Assembly: GCF_036227405.1 (NCBI RefSeq)
Contig: NZ_CP109473.1
Coordinates: 3,596,001 to 3,660,000, forward strand
Length of the DNA: 64,000 nucleotides
Direction: 5' to 3'
Origin: Streptomyces sp. NBC_01460
GTDB lineage: Bacteria; Actinomycetota; Actinomycetes; Streptomycetales; Streptomycetaceae
The position numbers were made by a program, and so were the translations under genes. Below the pieces are notes generated by a model. The model did not search any database and was not told where the DNA came from. It saw nothing but the letters and a program-made list of their open reading frames with translations. Below are positions 55,651 to 64,000 of the stretch, piece by piece; positions within the stretch are counted from its first letter, which is position 1, and every line of letters begins with the position of its first letter.

Positions 55651-58344
55651 TCAGGTGATGCGGGTGAGCTTGTCGCCGAAGGTCGGCTCCGTCATCTCGC
55701 CCTGCAGGGCGACGGGGACCGAGACCTTGCCCGTGCCGGTGCCGACCGTGACCTCGCCGACGACGGTGCCCGCCGCGGCCTGGTGCGCCGGCGCCTTGCC
55801 GCCGTCGGTCATCTTGAGGTCGACCTCCAGCCCGCCCCAGCCGACCGCCTTCAGGTCCTTCGTGGCGACCACCGGGGTCTGTCCGCCCAGACCGTTGTCG
55901 ACGTATCCGACGACCTGGCCCTTCTTGACGACGGTGGCGGAATCGACGCCCTTCTGCGCGGCCCTGATCAGCTTGAGGCTGTTCTGCCGGGCGCGCTCCA
56001 GCTTCGCGTCGAGCGTGCCTTCGAGGTTCGCCCCCATGACGGCACCGATGATGCGGCGGCTCTTGCCGTCGACAACGGTCTCGGCCGTCCAGAGCAGGTT
56101 GCCGCCCGCCGGGGTCGACGAACCGGTCTTGATACCGCTGACACCGGGTTCCAGCAGGATGTAGTTGTTGTTGTAGATCCTGCCGACACCCGGGATGTCG
56201 GCCTGCGGGAGGTTCACGATCTTCCGGAAGACGTCGTTCTGCATGACCGCCTTGCCCAGCGCGATCTGGTCGGCGGGCGTGGACATCGTGGAGGACTTGA
56301 GGCCACTCGGGTCCGTGTACGTCGAGTTGGTCATGCCGAGGTCCTCGGCCGCCGCGTTCATCTTCTCGATGAACGCCTTCTCCGTGCCGGCGTCCCAGCG
56401 GGCCAGCAGCCGGGCCACGTTGTTGCCCGAAGGGATCATCAGCATCTCGAGCATCTGGCGCTCGGTGTACTTGTCCCCCTCCTTGATCGCCACCCGCGAC
56501 TCGTCCTCGAGACTCGCCTCGTCACCGGCCTGCTTGTCGACCTCGATCTGGTCACCGGTCTGCTCGCCGGTGATCGGGTGCCCCTGCAGGATCACGTAGG
56601 CGGTCATCACCTTCGCCATGCTCGCGATCGGCGCGGACTTCTCCTTGCCGTACGAGCCGATGGCGCCGACGCCCTCGACCTCCACGGCGCCCTGGCCCTC
56701 CGCCGGCCACGGCATGTCCAGCTTCTCGCCGCCGAAGGTGTACGTCGGAGAGGCGGACAGCGTCAGCGCGGGGTCGGGAAGCGGGCGCACCGCCTGCGCG
56801 ATCGCAAAGACGATCAGGGCGAGCAGGACCAGCGGCGTCCAGATCTTGACCCGGCGGACCGCCGTGCGCACCGGGGTCTCCCGGGGCGGCGGGGTGTTCG
56901 TGAGCTCGGCCAGCAGGTCGAGCGGGGGCTTCGGCGGCATGGGCTGCTGCCTGGTCCGCTCGGCCTCGGTCAGGCCGGCCCCGGGGCTCGCGGGGGTGCC
57001 GGGGCCCGCCGCGACGTCCGGGGTGATGGTGGGGCCGACCACGGCGGCGGGGCGTACGTCGTCCGAGCGCAGCGGCACGAACTTGCTGGTCCGCTCGGCG
57101 GGGGCCTCGGCAGGCGCCTCAGAGGCGCCGGAGGCCTTGGCGGCCCAGGACGCGGGCTTCCGGGGAGCCTCCGTCGCCTTCCGAGGAAGCTTCAGCGCGG
57201 TCGTCGGCTGGTCGACCTGATCCGTCCGCAGCGCCTTGAAGACGGCGGTCGGATGATCGATTCCTCGCCCGTCGGACACGGGTTCCGCGTCCTCGGCCGG
57301 GGTCGCCTCCTTGCGGGTCCTCGGGACGCGGGGCGCGTCCTCGGAGGCGCTGACAGCCGGAGCCTCGGCAGAGGTCTCGGTGTCGGTGGAGGTCTCGGCG
57401 TCGGGTTCGGACCCGGTCTCTGCGCCGGCCTCGGTCTCTGCGCCGTTCTCGGGCTCTGCGTCAGGCTCGGCGTCGGCGTCGCTCTCCGCCGAGACCTCGG
57501 TGTCCGAGTCAGCACCGGCATCGGCATCGGCATCGGCGGACCGAGCACCGCCGTCGCTGTCCGCCGGCGTTTCGGCGTCGGCGTCCGCCGCCTTCGCCTC
57601 GGCGACGGACGTGGCGTCGGCGCTGTCGGCCGATCCGTCCTCGCTCTCGGCCTCGCCCTTGTTCCCGTTCTCGTTCTCGCCCTCGGAAGCACCGCTACGA
57701 GCTGCGGCTTCCTCGTCTGCATCGGTCGCCACCCACGCCGCGACGGCGGCGCGGAGCCGGGCATCGGTGGGCGTCGACGCGGCATCGGAGGATCCGGTGT
57801 CGGCCGCGGTTTCCGGAGGGGTCTTGTCCTCGGCAGGACCGGTCCCGTCCTCGGCGTCGGCCTCGGACTGTGCGTCGCCGTCACCCTCGGCGTCGGCCGC
57901 AGGTTCCGTCCGGGCCCCGGACTCGTCGTCCGACTCCGCCCCGGACCCGGCCCCAGAAGCCTCGTCCGCGTCCGCGGAGGCTTCGTCAGCACCCCCGGAG
58001 GCCTCGTCCGCGTCCACGGACGCCTCAGGCGCCTTCCTGGCCGCCCCGGCCACGTCCTGCGCGTCCGGGGTCCCGTCGGCGCCCTCGCGGGGCTCAGAGG
58101 CCCCCTCAGGGCCCTCCGTGCCCTCGGCGGGGGCCACTGCCCCCTCGGCCGCGCCGGTCTTGCCGGAGGCCGGGAGGCGGAACACCGCCGTCCTGCTGTC
58201 CGTCTCGGGGCCGGCCGTACCGCCCGCCGGACTCCCGTCGGACCCGGCGCCGGGTTCACGGAACACGGCGAGACGCGGATCGCGTTCCCCAGTCGTCCCC
58301 GACGACTTCCGCTGCTCCGACTTGTCGGGGGACTCGCCCGCCAC
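55651..58344 (-). CDS. dacA: D-alanyl-D-alanine carboxypeptidase with long acidic cytoplasmic domain
   Basis: An 897-residue protein. Residues 1-500 are cytoplasmic, acidic and Ala/Glu/Asp/Ser-rich; residues 501-519 are one membrane span (LVLLALIVFAIAQAV). The outer part is a DD-peptidase with SxxK (SMAK 575-578), SxN (SGN 639-641) and KTG (739-741), followed by a PBP5-C-like beta domain. Short motifs recur in the cytoplasmic part: LAVFREP (25-31), TAVFRLP (52-58), TAVFKAL (366-372), TTALKLP (381-387), TSKFVPL (419-425). They may dock partner proteins. It trims peptidoglycan pentapeptides (family). Confidence 0.9.
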   Translation of the reverse strand: MAGESPDKSEQRKSSGTTGERDPRLAVFREPGAGSDGSPAGGTAGPETDSRTAVFRLPASGKTGAAEGAVAPAEGTEGPEGASEPREGADGTPDAQDVAGAARKAPEASVDADEASGGADEASADADEASGAGSGAESDDESGARTEPAADAEGDGDAQSEADAEDGTGPAEDKTPPETAADTGSSDAASTPTDARLRAAVAAWVATDADEEAAARSGASEGENENGNKGEAESEDGSADSADATSVAEAKAADADAETPADSDGGARSADADADAGADSDTEVSAESDADAEPDAEPENGAETEAGAETGSEPDAETSTDTETSAEAPAVSASEDAPRVPRTRKEATPAEDAEPVSDGRGIDHPTAVFKALRTDQVDQPTTALKLPRKATEAPRKPASWAAKASGASEAPAEAPAERTSKFVPLRSDDVRPAAVVGPTITPDVAAGPGTPASPGAGLTEAERTRQQPMPPKPPLDLLAELTNTPPPRETPVRTAVRRVKIWTPLVLLALIVFAIAQAVRPLPDPALTLSASPTYTFGGEKLDMPWPAEGQGAVEVEGVGAIGSYGKEKSAPIASMAKVMTAYVILQGHPITGEQTGDQIEVDKQAGDEASLEDESRVAIKEGDKYTERQMLEMLMIPSGNNVARLLARWDAGTEKAFIEKMNAAAEDLGMTNSTYTDPSGLKSSTMSTPADQIALGKAVMQNDVFRKIVNLPQADIPGVGRIYNNNYILLEPGVSGIKTGSSTPAGGNLLWTAETVVDGKSRRIIGAVMGANLEGTLDAKLERARQNSLKLIRAAQKGVDSATVVKKGQVVGYVDNGLGGQTPVVATKDLKAVGWGGLEVDLKMTDGGKAPAHQAAAGTVVGEVTVGTGTGKVSVPVALQGEMTEPTFGDKLTRIT

Positions 58345-58539
58345 CGATTACCTCCTTGATGCGCCGCGGGGTCACGCCCGCACTGTCCGAACCATTCACC
58401 AGTGTCCTGTGTGAACCCCTGGCCGAGCCGCTAGACGAGAACGACATACCTAACGGTTCCCTCACAAAGCACCCAGGCACCCTCGACAGACCAATGTGAG
58501 AGGGGTCACCCTGTCACTCATCCACGCGGGGAGGCATGG

Positions 58540-59253
58540 ATGGGCAGGAGCCGCAGAACAATTCCGGAGGAGCTTCTGCTGCTCGCTCTGGACCCGACCA
58601 CGGGTACCACAGCGCAGCCGCAGTCGCTCGACCTCGGCCTGGCCGGGGCACAGCTAGTGGAGCTGGCTCTGGCAGGACGGATAGCCCCTGACGGGGATCG
58701 TATCGCCGTGGTGATGCCACGGCCGACAGGAGATCCGACTCTGGACTCCGCACTGGAGCTGCTGCGCCGTCGTGGCAGTCCGGTTCGGGCGGTCCACTGG
58801 ATCGGCGGGCCCCGACTGGGACTTCGCCAGATCTACCTCGCTCATCTGGAGCGGTGCGGCATGGTTCATGCCGTGGCGGGCCAGATGTGCGGAGTGCTGC
58901 CGACGACTCGCTACCAGGCGACGGACACGGCGATCAGCCGGGACATCAGAACCCGGCTGGACAGTGCGATCCGCACCGGCGTACCGCCGGACCCGCGGAC
59001 CGCGGCGCTCGCCGCACTGGCCCACGCGGTCGGACTCGGCAAGCACCTGTACCCCGGGAACGAGGGGCGCTCATCGCGCTCCCGGCTCCGGGACCTGATC
59101 AGACACGACCCGATGGGCGGTCTCGTGGCGCATGCCGTGATGGACGTCCAGAACGGCGTGGCCGTCCAGCCACGCCGCAATCAGCAGACGGCGAGCGTGC
59201 CGTTGCAGCCGCAAGCGCACCGCGGCGGCATGGCGCACACCTCCGTCCACTGA
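58540..59253 (+). CDS. GPP34/GOLPH3-like protein
   Basis: A 237-residue helical protein: TIPEELLLLALDPTTGTTAQ, LGLAGAQLVELALAGRIAPD, VRTGVPPDPRTAALAALAHA and LRDLIRHDPMGGLVAHAVMD. Bacterial GPP34 proteins are homologues of eukaryotic PI4P-binding GOLPH3; in Actinobacteria the role is unknown, possibly membrane-lipid binding. ATG 58540. Divergent from the carboxypeptidase. Confidence 0.85.
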   Translation: MGRSRRTIPEELLLLALDPTTGTTAQPQSLDLGLAGAQLVELALAGRIAPDGDRIAVVMPRPTGDPTLDSALELLRRRGSPVRAVHWIGGPRLGLRQIYLAHLERCGMVHAVAGQMCGVLPTTRYQATDTAISRDIRTRLDSAIRTGVPPDPRTAALAALAHAVGLGKHLYPGNEGRSSRSRLRDLIRHDPMGGLVAHAVMDVQNGVAVQPRRNQQTASVPLQPQAHRGGMAHTSVH

Positions 59254-59337
59254 CAGCACGACCGCGCGGACACTTGCGCGGAGTACCGAATACCGCCGCA
59301 CCGATGTCCCCATGACCCGGTTCGGGAGCCGCACCAG

Positions 59338-59372
59338 GCGCGGGGCAGCCGGATCCACCGGCTGCCCCGCGC
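59338..59372 (+). terminator. 15-bp hairpin after GPP34-like gene
   Basis: GCGCGGGGCAGCCGG (59338-59352) pairs with CCGGCTGCCCCGCGC (59358-59372), 5-base loop. Confidence 0.85.
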
Positions 59373-59491
59373 TCTTGCGTGCGCTCAGTGCGTGTGGCGA
59401 TTTCCCAGCGCGGCCGGGGGCACGGGTGGCAATCTGCTGAGCAGTAGACACACACAGCTACATCAGCTGCATAGCCGGAGGTGCCGTTCCC

Positions 59492-60349
59492 GTGCCGACC
59501 AACGTCAATCCCACCGTCAGGCGACGCCGGTTGGGCCAGGAATTGCGCCGACTCCGCGAGATCAAGGGCATGACGGCGGAGGAGGTGGCGGAGAGGCTGC
59601 TGGTCTCGCAGTCGAAGATCAGCCGCCTGGAGAACGGCCGCCGCTCCATCAGCCAGCGCGACGTGCGCGATCTCTGCGGGGTGTACGAGGTCGAGGACCA
59701 CCGCGTCGTCGACTCCCTGATGCAGATGGCGAAGGACTCCCGCCAGCAGGGCTGGTGGCACGCCTTCGGCGACATCCCGTACAGCGTGTACATCGGGCTG
59801 GAGACCGACGCCGAGTCCCTCCGGGTGTACGAGCCCCAGATCGTCCCCGGGCTCCTGCAGACCCGGAGTTACGCGGAGGCCCTGATCAACGGGGCGCTGC
59901 CCGAGGCGCCGCCGTCGGACATCGAGAAGCGGGTCAACGTCCGGGCCCGCCGCCAGGACAGGGTCAACGCCTCCGAGCACCCCCTGCGCCTGTGGGCCGT
60001 CATCGACGAGTCCGCCCTGCGCCGGCTCGTCGGCGGCAAGCAGGTCATGATCGAACAGCTGGAGCACCTCGTCGAGCAGTCCCAGCTGCCCCATGTGACC
60101 GTGCAGGTGCTGCCCTTCGACATGGGGGCGCACCCCGGCATCAACGGCCAGTACGCGATCCTGGAGTTCCCCGACGCCGCGGACTCCAGCGTCGTGTACA
60201 TCGAAGGGGTCACCAGCGACCTCTACCTGGAGAAGGCGAACGACGTGCAGCGGTACAGCGTCATGTACGAGCACCTGCGGGCACAGGCACTGAACGTGGA
60301 CCAGACCCGCCAGTTCATCAGCGACATCACCAAGAGCTACACCCGCTGA
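59492..60349 (+). CDS. HTH (Xre-type)/DUF5753 regulator
   Basis: A 285-residue regulator: N-terminal HTH LGQELRRLREIKGMTAEEVA and ERLLVSQSKISRLENGRRSI, then a DUF5753 domain (VYEPQIVPGLLQTRSYAEAL; QLPHVTVQVLPFDMGAHPGI; SDITKSYTR). These proteins pair with small DUF397 proteins (as WhiJ/BldB-like sets) in Streptomyces development and antibiotic control. Start GTG 59492. A DUF397 gene follows 291 bases later on the same strand. Confidence 0.92.
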   Translation: MPTNVNPTVRRRRLGQELRRLREIKGMTAEEVAERLLVSQSKISRLENGRRSISQRDVRDLCGVYEVEDHRVVDSLMQMAKDSRQQGWWHAFGDIPYSVYIGLETDAESLRVYEPQIVPGLLQTRSYAEALINGALPEAPPSDIEKRVNVRARRQDRVNASEHPLRLWAVIDESALRRLVGGKQVMIEQLEHLVEQSQLPHVTVQVLPFDMGAHPGINGQYAILEFPDAADSSVVYIEGVTSDLYLEKANDVQRYSVMYEHLRAQALNVDQTRQFISDITKSYTR

Positions 60350-60563
60350 AACTCGTCGCGCACCCGCCGGGAGCTCTCACGGCGGGTGTGGAAGGCGCCC
60401 CGGGCACCCACAGGAACAGGACGGCCCGACAAGGACTGATATGCGGGAAATGCCACGATGCGAGTGAGGTGGGGGCAGGACGATACACCGCCACCACCTC
60501 ACGGCGGAAGACCCGCACGGTATATGCCATCCGGTCGAGTGAACGGCCCCACCACCAGGCGAT

Positions 60564-60591
60564 GTTGGCGAGTAGCGTCGATCACGCCAAC
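60564..60591. promoter_or_regulatory. Inverted repeat upstream of DUF397 gene
   Basis: GTTGGCG (60564-60570) and CGCCAAC (60585-60591), 14-base spacer, 50 bases before the DUF397 start. A candidate operator for the HTH protein. Confidence 0.45.
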
Positions 60592-60640
60592 AGGAACGAA
60601 GTTGGTGCCACTCACATCAACTCTCTGAACCGGAGTGAAC

Positions 60641-60847
60641 ATGGCTATTCTTCAGGGTGCTACGGATAACTGGACGAAGTCGTCGTACTCCGGCGGCAAC
60701 GGGGCGTGCGTCGAAGTGAAGTCGCCCGTCACGCAGGCCATCGCCGTGCGTGACTCGAAGGCTCCCGAGGGCCCCTCGCTCTCCTTCGTCTCCGGAGCGT
60801 GGAACACCTTCGTGCGCGATGTCGCGTCGGGTTCGATCAACGCCTGA
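60641..60847 (+). CDS. DUF397 small protein
   Basis: A 68-residue protein: MAILQGATDNWTKSSYSGGN, GACVEVKSPVTQAIAVRDSK and SLSFVSGAWNTFVRDVASGS, the DUF397 pattern. ATG 60641 has GGAG at 5-base spacing (GTG 60635 is also possible). Partner of the HTH/DUF5753 regulator upstream; often they modulate each other (family). Confidence 0.92.
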   Translation: MAILQGATDNWTKSSYSGGNGACVEVKSPVTQAIAVRDSKAPEGPSLSFVSGAWNTFVRDVASGSINA

Positions 60848-60906
60848 CCCGCACGCCGGTCACCACGCGCCGCACCGCGTCCGGTCTTCGCGCACGACCG
60901 CCAGGA

Positions 60907-60943
60907 GCCCTCTCGACTGGCCCGCCGTCCTGGCCGAGAGGGC
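60907..60943 (+). terminator. Hairpin after DUF397 gene
   Basis: GCCCTCTCG / CGAGAGGGC, with extra pairing TGGCC/GGCC inside. Confidence 0.7.
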
Positions 60944-61070
60944 TCGGCCCACCACCGGACACAGCGCCGCCGACCGGCGCACCGCACACATCAGAACCTC
61001 ACCAGCCCGCACGGGCAGCGCGAAGCGCTGTCGGTGCGCGGCCTCGCATGTTCAGCGTTCCCCCTTCTCC

Positions 61071-61100
61071 GGCCGCACGGGACCCGCATCCCGTGCGGCC
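61071..61100. terminator. 12-bp perfect hairpin
   Basis: GGCCGCACGGGA (61071-61082) pairs exactly with TCCCGTGCGGCC (61089-61100), 6-base loop. No gene ends close by, so it may be an orphan or shared terminator. Confidence 0.6.
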
Positions 61101-61393
61101 GTTCTGCGTTCTCGGGCGTTCCTGCTTTGCGTCGATCTCTGCACAGCCTGACGAAGTGCCCGCTCATCGTGTGGCCGCAGTCACGTTCACGACAACGCCT
61201 CACAAGGTCAAGAACCAGTAAAATCGTTCGACTCACTGATCGGCGTTCACATTTCTGACCGAGAAAAGCTTGACCGAGAACCCGAACAGGCGGTTCAATC
61301 CCCGAAGTCCCCGTTCCCGCACGGGGCCACCGCTGAACGGCCGTACTGACGAAGCGCGTTCCCGTTCACAAGGCGGACCCCTGGAGGGGGCAC

Positions 61394-62974
61394 ATGAACA
61401 GTCTCGACTGGGCCGTGCTCATCGGATACTTCGGTGTGATGGTCGCGATCGGTCTCTGGTCGCACAAGCGCGTGGACAATGTCAGCGACTTCTTCACCGC
61501 CGGCGGCAAGATGCCGTGGTGGCTCTCGGGCATCTCGCACCACATGTCCGGTTACAGCGCGGTGATGTTCACCGGCTACGCGGGGATCGCGTACCAGTAC
61601 GGGGTCACGTCCTTCGTGACCTGGTCCCTGCCGATCGCGATCGGCATCGGCATCGGCGCGAAGCTCTTCGCCCCCCGGCTCAACCGGCTGCGTTCGCGGC
61701 TGCACGTCGCCTCGCCGCTCGAATACCTCAAGAACCGCTACAACATCCAGACCCAGCAGGCCCTGGCCTGGTCCGGGCTGCTGCTGAAGATCGTGGACGT
61801 CGGTGCCAAGTGGGCCGCCATCGCCACGCTGCTCTCCGTCTTCACGGGCATCACCCTGACGCAGGGCATCTTCATCACCGGCGCCATCACGGCCGTCTAC
61901 TGCACGGTCGGCGGGCTGTGGGCCGACGCGCTCACCGAGCTCGGGCAGTTCATCATCCAGCTCTTCGCCGGTCTCGCCATGCTGGTCATCGCGATGAGCA
62001 AGCTCGGCGGCTTCAGCTCGCTGTGGACGGTCTGGGACAAGCTGCCCGAGGGCCACACGGACCCGACGGCCGGACCGTACACCGTGACCTTCCTGCTGGC
62101 GTACCTCTTCATCAAGACCTTCGAGTACAACGGCGGTATGTGGAACCAGGCCCAGCGCTACATGGCCACGGACTCCGCCCGTTCCGCGACCCGTTCGGCC
62201 CGGCTCTCGGCCATCCTGTGGCTGGTCTGGCCGACGGTGCTCTTCTTCCCGATGTGGGTCGCCCCGCTGCTCGTCGAGGCGAAGAAGCCGGACGCCTCGG
62301 ACAGCTACGCGCTGATGACCGAGCAGCTGCTGCCGCACGGTCTGCTGGGTCTGGTCGTCGTCGGGTTCTTCTCGCACACGATGGCCATGTGCTCCTCCGA
62401 CGCCAACGCCATCTCGGCCGTCTTCACCCGGGACATCGCCCCGGTCTTCTCCAAGGCGGCCCGCACCTGGAGCAACCGCAGCGGTCTGCTGGCCGCGCGG
62501 CTGTCCACGCTCGCCTTCCTCGGTCTGTCGATGGCGCTGGCGACCCAGATCAACTCGCCGACGTTCAAGGACATCATCTCGGTCGTCATCAAGTGGGTGG
62601 CCGGTCTGATGGGCCCGATCGCGATCCCGTTCATGCTGGGCCTGCTGCGCAGGTTCCGCCGGTCCGGGCCGACGGCGGCGCTCACCAGCTGGGCGGCCGG
62701 GCTGCTCGCGTTCTACTTCACCAACTACAACTTCGACGGTTCGGTGAAGACGGACGTCGCCCTGCAGTACCAGGTGGCGCTGCCGCTGGCGATCTCGCTG
62801 GTGCTCTACATCGTCATCGGCTTCATCAAGCCCGAGGACACACCGGAGCGCGACGCCCTGATCGAGAAGATCAACACGGACGGCGAAGGGCCTGTCGGCG
62901 CCGCCGCGGCGGCCGTTCCCCAGCAGAAGCCCGGCCCCGAGAACACCGGGGTACCGGAAAGCGTGAAGGACTGA
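61394..62974 (+). CDS. Sodium:solute symporter (SSS family)
   Basis: A 526-residue protein with about 13 membrane segments. The N-terminal LeuT-fold signatures are VDNVSDFFTAGGKMPWWLSG and GISHHMSGYSAVMFTGYAGI; later SSDANAISAVFTRDIA and a C-terminal soluble tail ending PENTGVPESVKD. ATG 61394 has GGAGGGG upstream. Na+-driven uptake of sugar or another small solute; the exact substrate is unknown. Confidence 0.9.
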   Translation: MNSLDWAVLIGYFGVMVAIGLWSHKRVDNVSDFFTAGGKMPWWLSGISHHMSGYSAVMFTGYAGIAYQYGVTSFVTWSLPIAIGIGIGAKLFAPRLNRLRSRLHVASPLEYLKNRYNIQTQQALAWSGLLLKIVDVGAKWAAIATLLSVFTGITLTQGIFITGAITAVYCTVGGLWADALTELGQFIIQLFAGLAMLVIAMSKLGGFSSLWTVWDKLPEGHTDPTAGPYTVTFLLAYLFIKTFEYNGGMWNQAQRYMATDSARSATRSARLSAILWLVWPTVLFFPMWVAPLLVEAKKPDASDSYALMTEQLLPHGLLGLVVVGFFSHTMAMCSSDANAISAVFTRDIAPVFSKAARTWSNRSGLLAARLSTLAFLGLSMALATQINSPTFKDIISVVIKWVAGLMGPIAIPFMLGLLRRFRRSGPTAALTSWAAGLLAFYFTNYNFDGSVKTDVALQYQVALPLAISLVLYIVIGFIKPEDTPERDALIEKINTDGEGPVGAAAAAVPQQKPGPENTGVPESVKD

Positions 62975-63001
62975 CCGTCCCACGCGTGGGGGCACATGGA
63001 C

Positions 63002-63031
63002 GGTGGGCGGGCGCGGCGGCGTCCGCCCACC
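63002..63031 (+). terminator. Hairpin after symporter gene
   Basis: GGTGGGCGG (63002-63010) pairs with CCGCCCACC (63023-63031). Confidence 0.7.
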
Positions 63032-63074
63032 TCTCGCTTCCGGGACGGCCCGGCAGCATACGGCCGGGCGCCGC

Positions 63075-64000
63075 TCAGTCCCTCGGATAGCGGGCCAGCC
63101 AGCCGGGCGCGACGGCCGTCGGGCTGTGCAGGGCCGGGCCTTGGGTCATCTCCATCGCGAAGTCGTCGGAGAGTTCGAGGAGGGTCGAGCGCCCCTCCAG
63201 TTCCGCCAGCCAGGCCGGCGGCAGCGCCGTCTCGCCGTGCAGGGCGCCGAGAAGGGCCCCGCAGACGGCCCCTGTCGCCGCGGACGGCCCGGAGTGGTTC
63301 ACGGCGAGCCGCAGCCCGTGGCGTACGTCCTCACCGACCAGCGCGCAGTACAGCGCCACCGCGAGGACCTCCTCCGCCGAGTCGGTGTCGCCGAGCGCCT
63401 CGATGAGAGCGGGACCGGGGATCCCCTGCCGTACGGAGCCGAGGGCCTGCCGGAGCGCCTCGGTGACCTGCTCGCTGCCCGGACGTTCGGCGAGCAGGGC
63501 GAGGGCGTGCTGGACCGAGCCGTCCAGGGTCTCGCCGCGGGCCAGTCCGTGCACCATGACGGCGAAGGCCCCGGCCGCGAGTTGGGCGGTGGCGTGCCCA
63601 TGGGTGTGGGCGGCGCACTCGACGGCCAGCTGGAGCACGAGCTGCGGCTCCCAGCCCACGAGCAGCCCGAAGGGCGCGGAGCGGGTGAGGGCGGCCGAGT
63701 CCCGTGCGGCCGGGTTCTTGGGCACGGCGAGGGTGCCCATCGTGGCGTCGCCGAAGCCGGCGAGGCACTCCCTGGTGGGGGCGCGGCGGGCGTACAGCCA
63801 CTCCTCCCTGGCCAGCCAGCCGTTGTCCTTACGGCGTTCGTCGGGCCCCCAGGCGCTCTGGGTCGCCGCCCAGCGCAGATGGGCGCGGTGCACGTCGGTG
63901 GGCGGGTGCCACGCACCGGTGTCGCGGCGGACCTGGGCCCTGATCAGCCCGTCGACGGTGAAGAGCGTGAGCTGGGTGACGGCGGTGACGGCACCCCGTC
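63075..64000 (-). CDS. ADP-ribosylglycohydrolase-family protein, N-terminus beyond window
   Basis: The frame continues to the right edge: it reads RGAVTAVTQLTLFTVDGLIR then a Trp/Arg-rich stretch, without a start. Signatures of the DraG-like family follow: AQLAAGAFAVMVHGLARGET, AVALYCALVGEDVRHGLRLA, NHSGPSAATGAVCGALLGAL. The metal ligands of the C-terminal part (Asp/Ser/Thr) fit ADP-ribose hydrolases, with NHSG where DTD is common. Removes ADP-ribose from proteins or related substrates. At least 308 residues are present. Confidence 0.85.
   Translation of the reverse strand, partial: RGAVTAVTQLTLFTVDGLIRAQVRRDTGAWHPPTDVHRAHLRWAATQSAWGPDERRKDNGWLAREEWLYARRAPTRECLAGFGDATMGTLAVPKNPAARDSAALTRSAPFGLLVGWEPQLVLQLAVECAAHTHGHATAQLAAGAFAVMVHGLARGETLDGSVQHALALLAERPGSEQVTEALRQALGSVRQGIPGPALIEALGDTDSAEEVLAVALYCALVGEDVRHGLRLAVNHSGPSAATGAVCGALLGALHGETALPPAWLAELEGRSTLLELSDDFAMEMTQGPALHSPTAVAPGWLARYPRD

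Larger units (their letters stand above)
60848..61393. other. Intergenic region with two hairpins
   Basis: About 550 bases without a supported gene. Hairpin 1 (GCCCTCTCG 60907-60915 with CGAGAGGGC 60935-60943) probably terminates the DUF397 gene. Hairpin 2 (12 bp, 61071-61082 with 61089-61100) is separate. The last 150 bases are relatively A/T-rich and contain the symporter promoter. Confidence 0.55.

Noticed and set aside
52604..56164. 1186-residue plus-strand frame
   Set aside because: Spans three real leftward genes; no coherent domain, so a shadow.
55783..58359. 858-residue plus-strand frame antisense to the carboxypeptidase
   Set aside because: Composition is Arg/Gly/Val low complexity from the reverse of the Ala/Glu-rich region.

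Overview
The window is a high-G+C actinobacterial chromosome segment, almost certainly Streptomyces. Evidence: strong third-position G/C bias, many GTG/TTG starts, a HrdD-type sigma factor, a SepX/GlpR-like division protein in the galU-glp-moaC-mog-rimJ locus, a DUF6227-type protein, an HTH/DUF397 pair, and an actinomycete integrative and conjugative element (AICE). The order hrdD, GNAT, dioxygenase, MarR, MFS, TetR resembles what I remember of S. coelicolor around SCO3202-3207 (memory, not checked).

Layout. 1-9 kb: a truncated small protein, folD, an unknown protein, tRNA-Ala(CGC), then a leftward cluster galU > glp/moeA > moaC > mog > rimJ > sepX, with 5-formyl-THF cyclo-ligase divergent from it. 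9-18 kb: membrane-anchored penicillin-acylase family protein, cation/proton antiporter, MFS exporter behind a structured leader, FmdB zinc ribbon, MTA phosphorylase, RcpC/CpaB-like protein and MscL. 18-24 kb: a tightly overlapping leftward operon of a NarI-like membrane subunit, a Mo-bisPGD oxidoreductase, a four-cluster ferredoxin, a Tat-type Rieske protein and a small membrane protein, probably an undescribed redox complex. 24-37 kb: DUF6227-like protein, two DHA2 exporters each next to a regulator (WYL; MarR/TetR), hrdD with a textbook SigR promoter, GNAT, DODA-type dioxygenase, M6 peptidase and acyl-CoA synthetase.

37.36-46.84 kb: an apparently complete 9.4-kb AICE in tRNA-Arg(CCT), bounded by 44-bp direct repeats. 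It carries int-xis-rep, two small cysteine-rich proteins, three spread/membrane genes, an FtsK-like transfer ATPase, a conserved gene, a GntR/KorSA-like repressor facing three copies of a 14-bp operator, a DUF218 protein, a 150-bp nested palindrome, and a right end with small-peptide genes, one inside a 248-bp unit flanked by 25-bp inverted repeats. A degenerate third copy of the att core at 49.4 kb suggests the adjacent TetR-MFS pair is the remnant of an older insertion.

49.6-64 kb: cold-shock-like protein, FKBP, aminoglycoside-phosphotransferase-like kinase, ATP-grasp protein, zinc-ribbon membrane protein, polytopic membrane protein, a D,D-carboxypeptidase with a 500-residue acidic cytoplasmic domain, GPP34/GOLPH3-like protein, HTH-DUF5753/DUF397 pair, Na+/solute symporter and a truncated ADP-ribosylglycohydrolase.

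Functional links: moaC/mog/moeA could supply cofactor to the Mo-enzyme operon, although the moeA homologue next to sepX may act in division. Start codons were chosen by Shine-Dalgarno and overlap, so several differ from the longest reading frame. All homology is by motif recognition; no database search was run.
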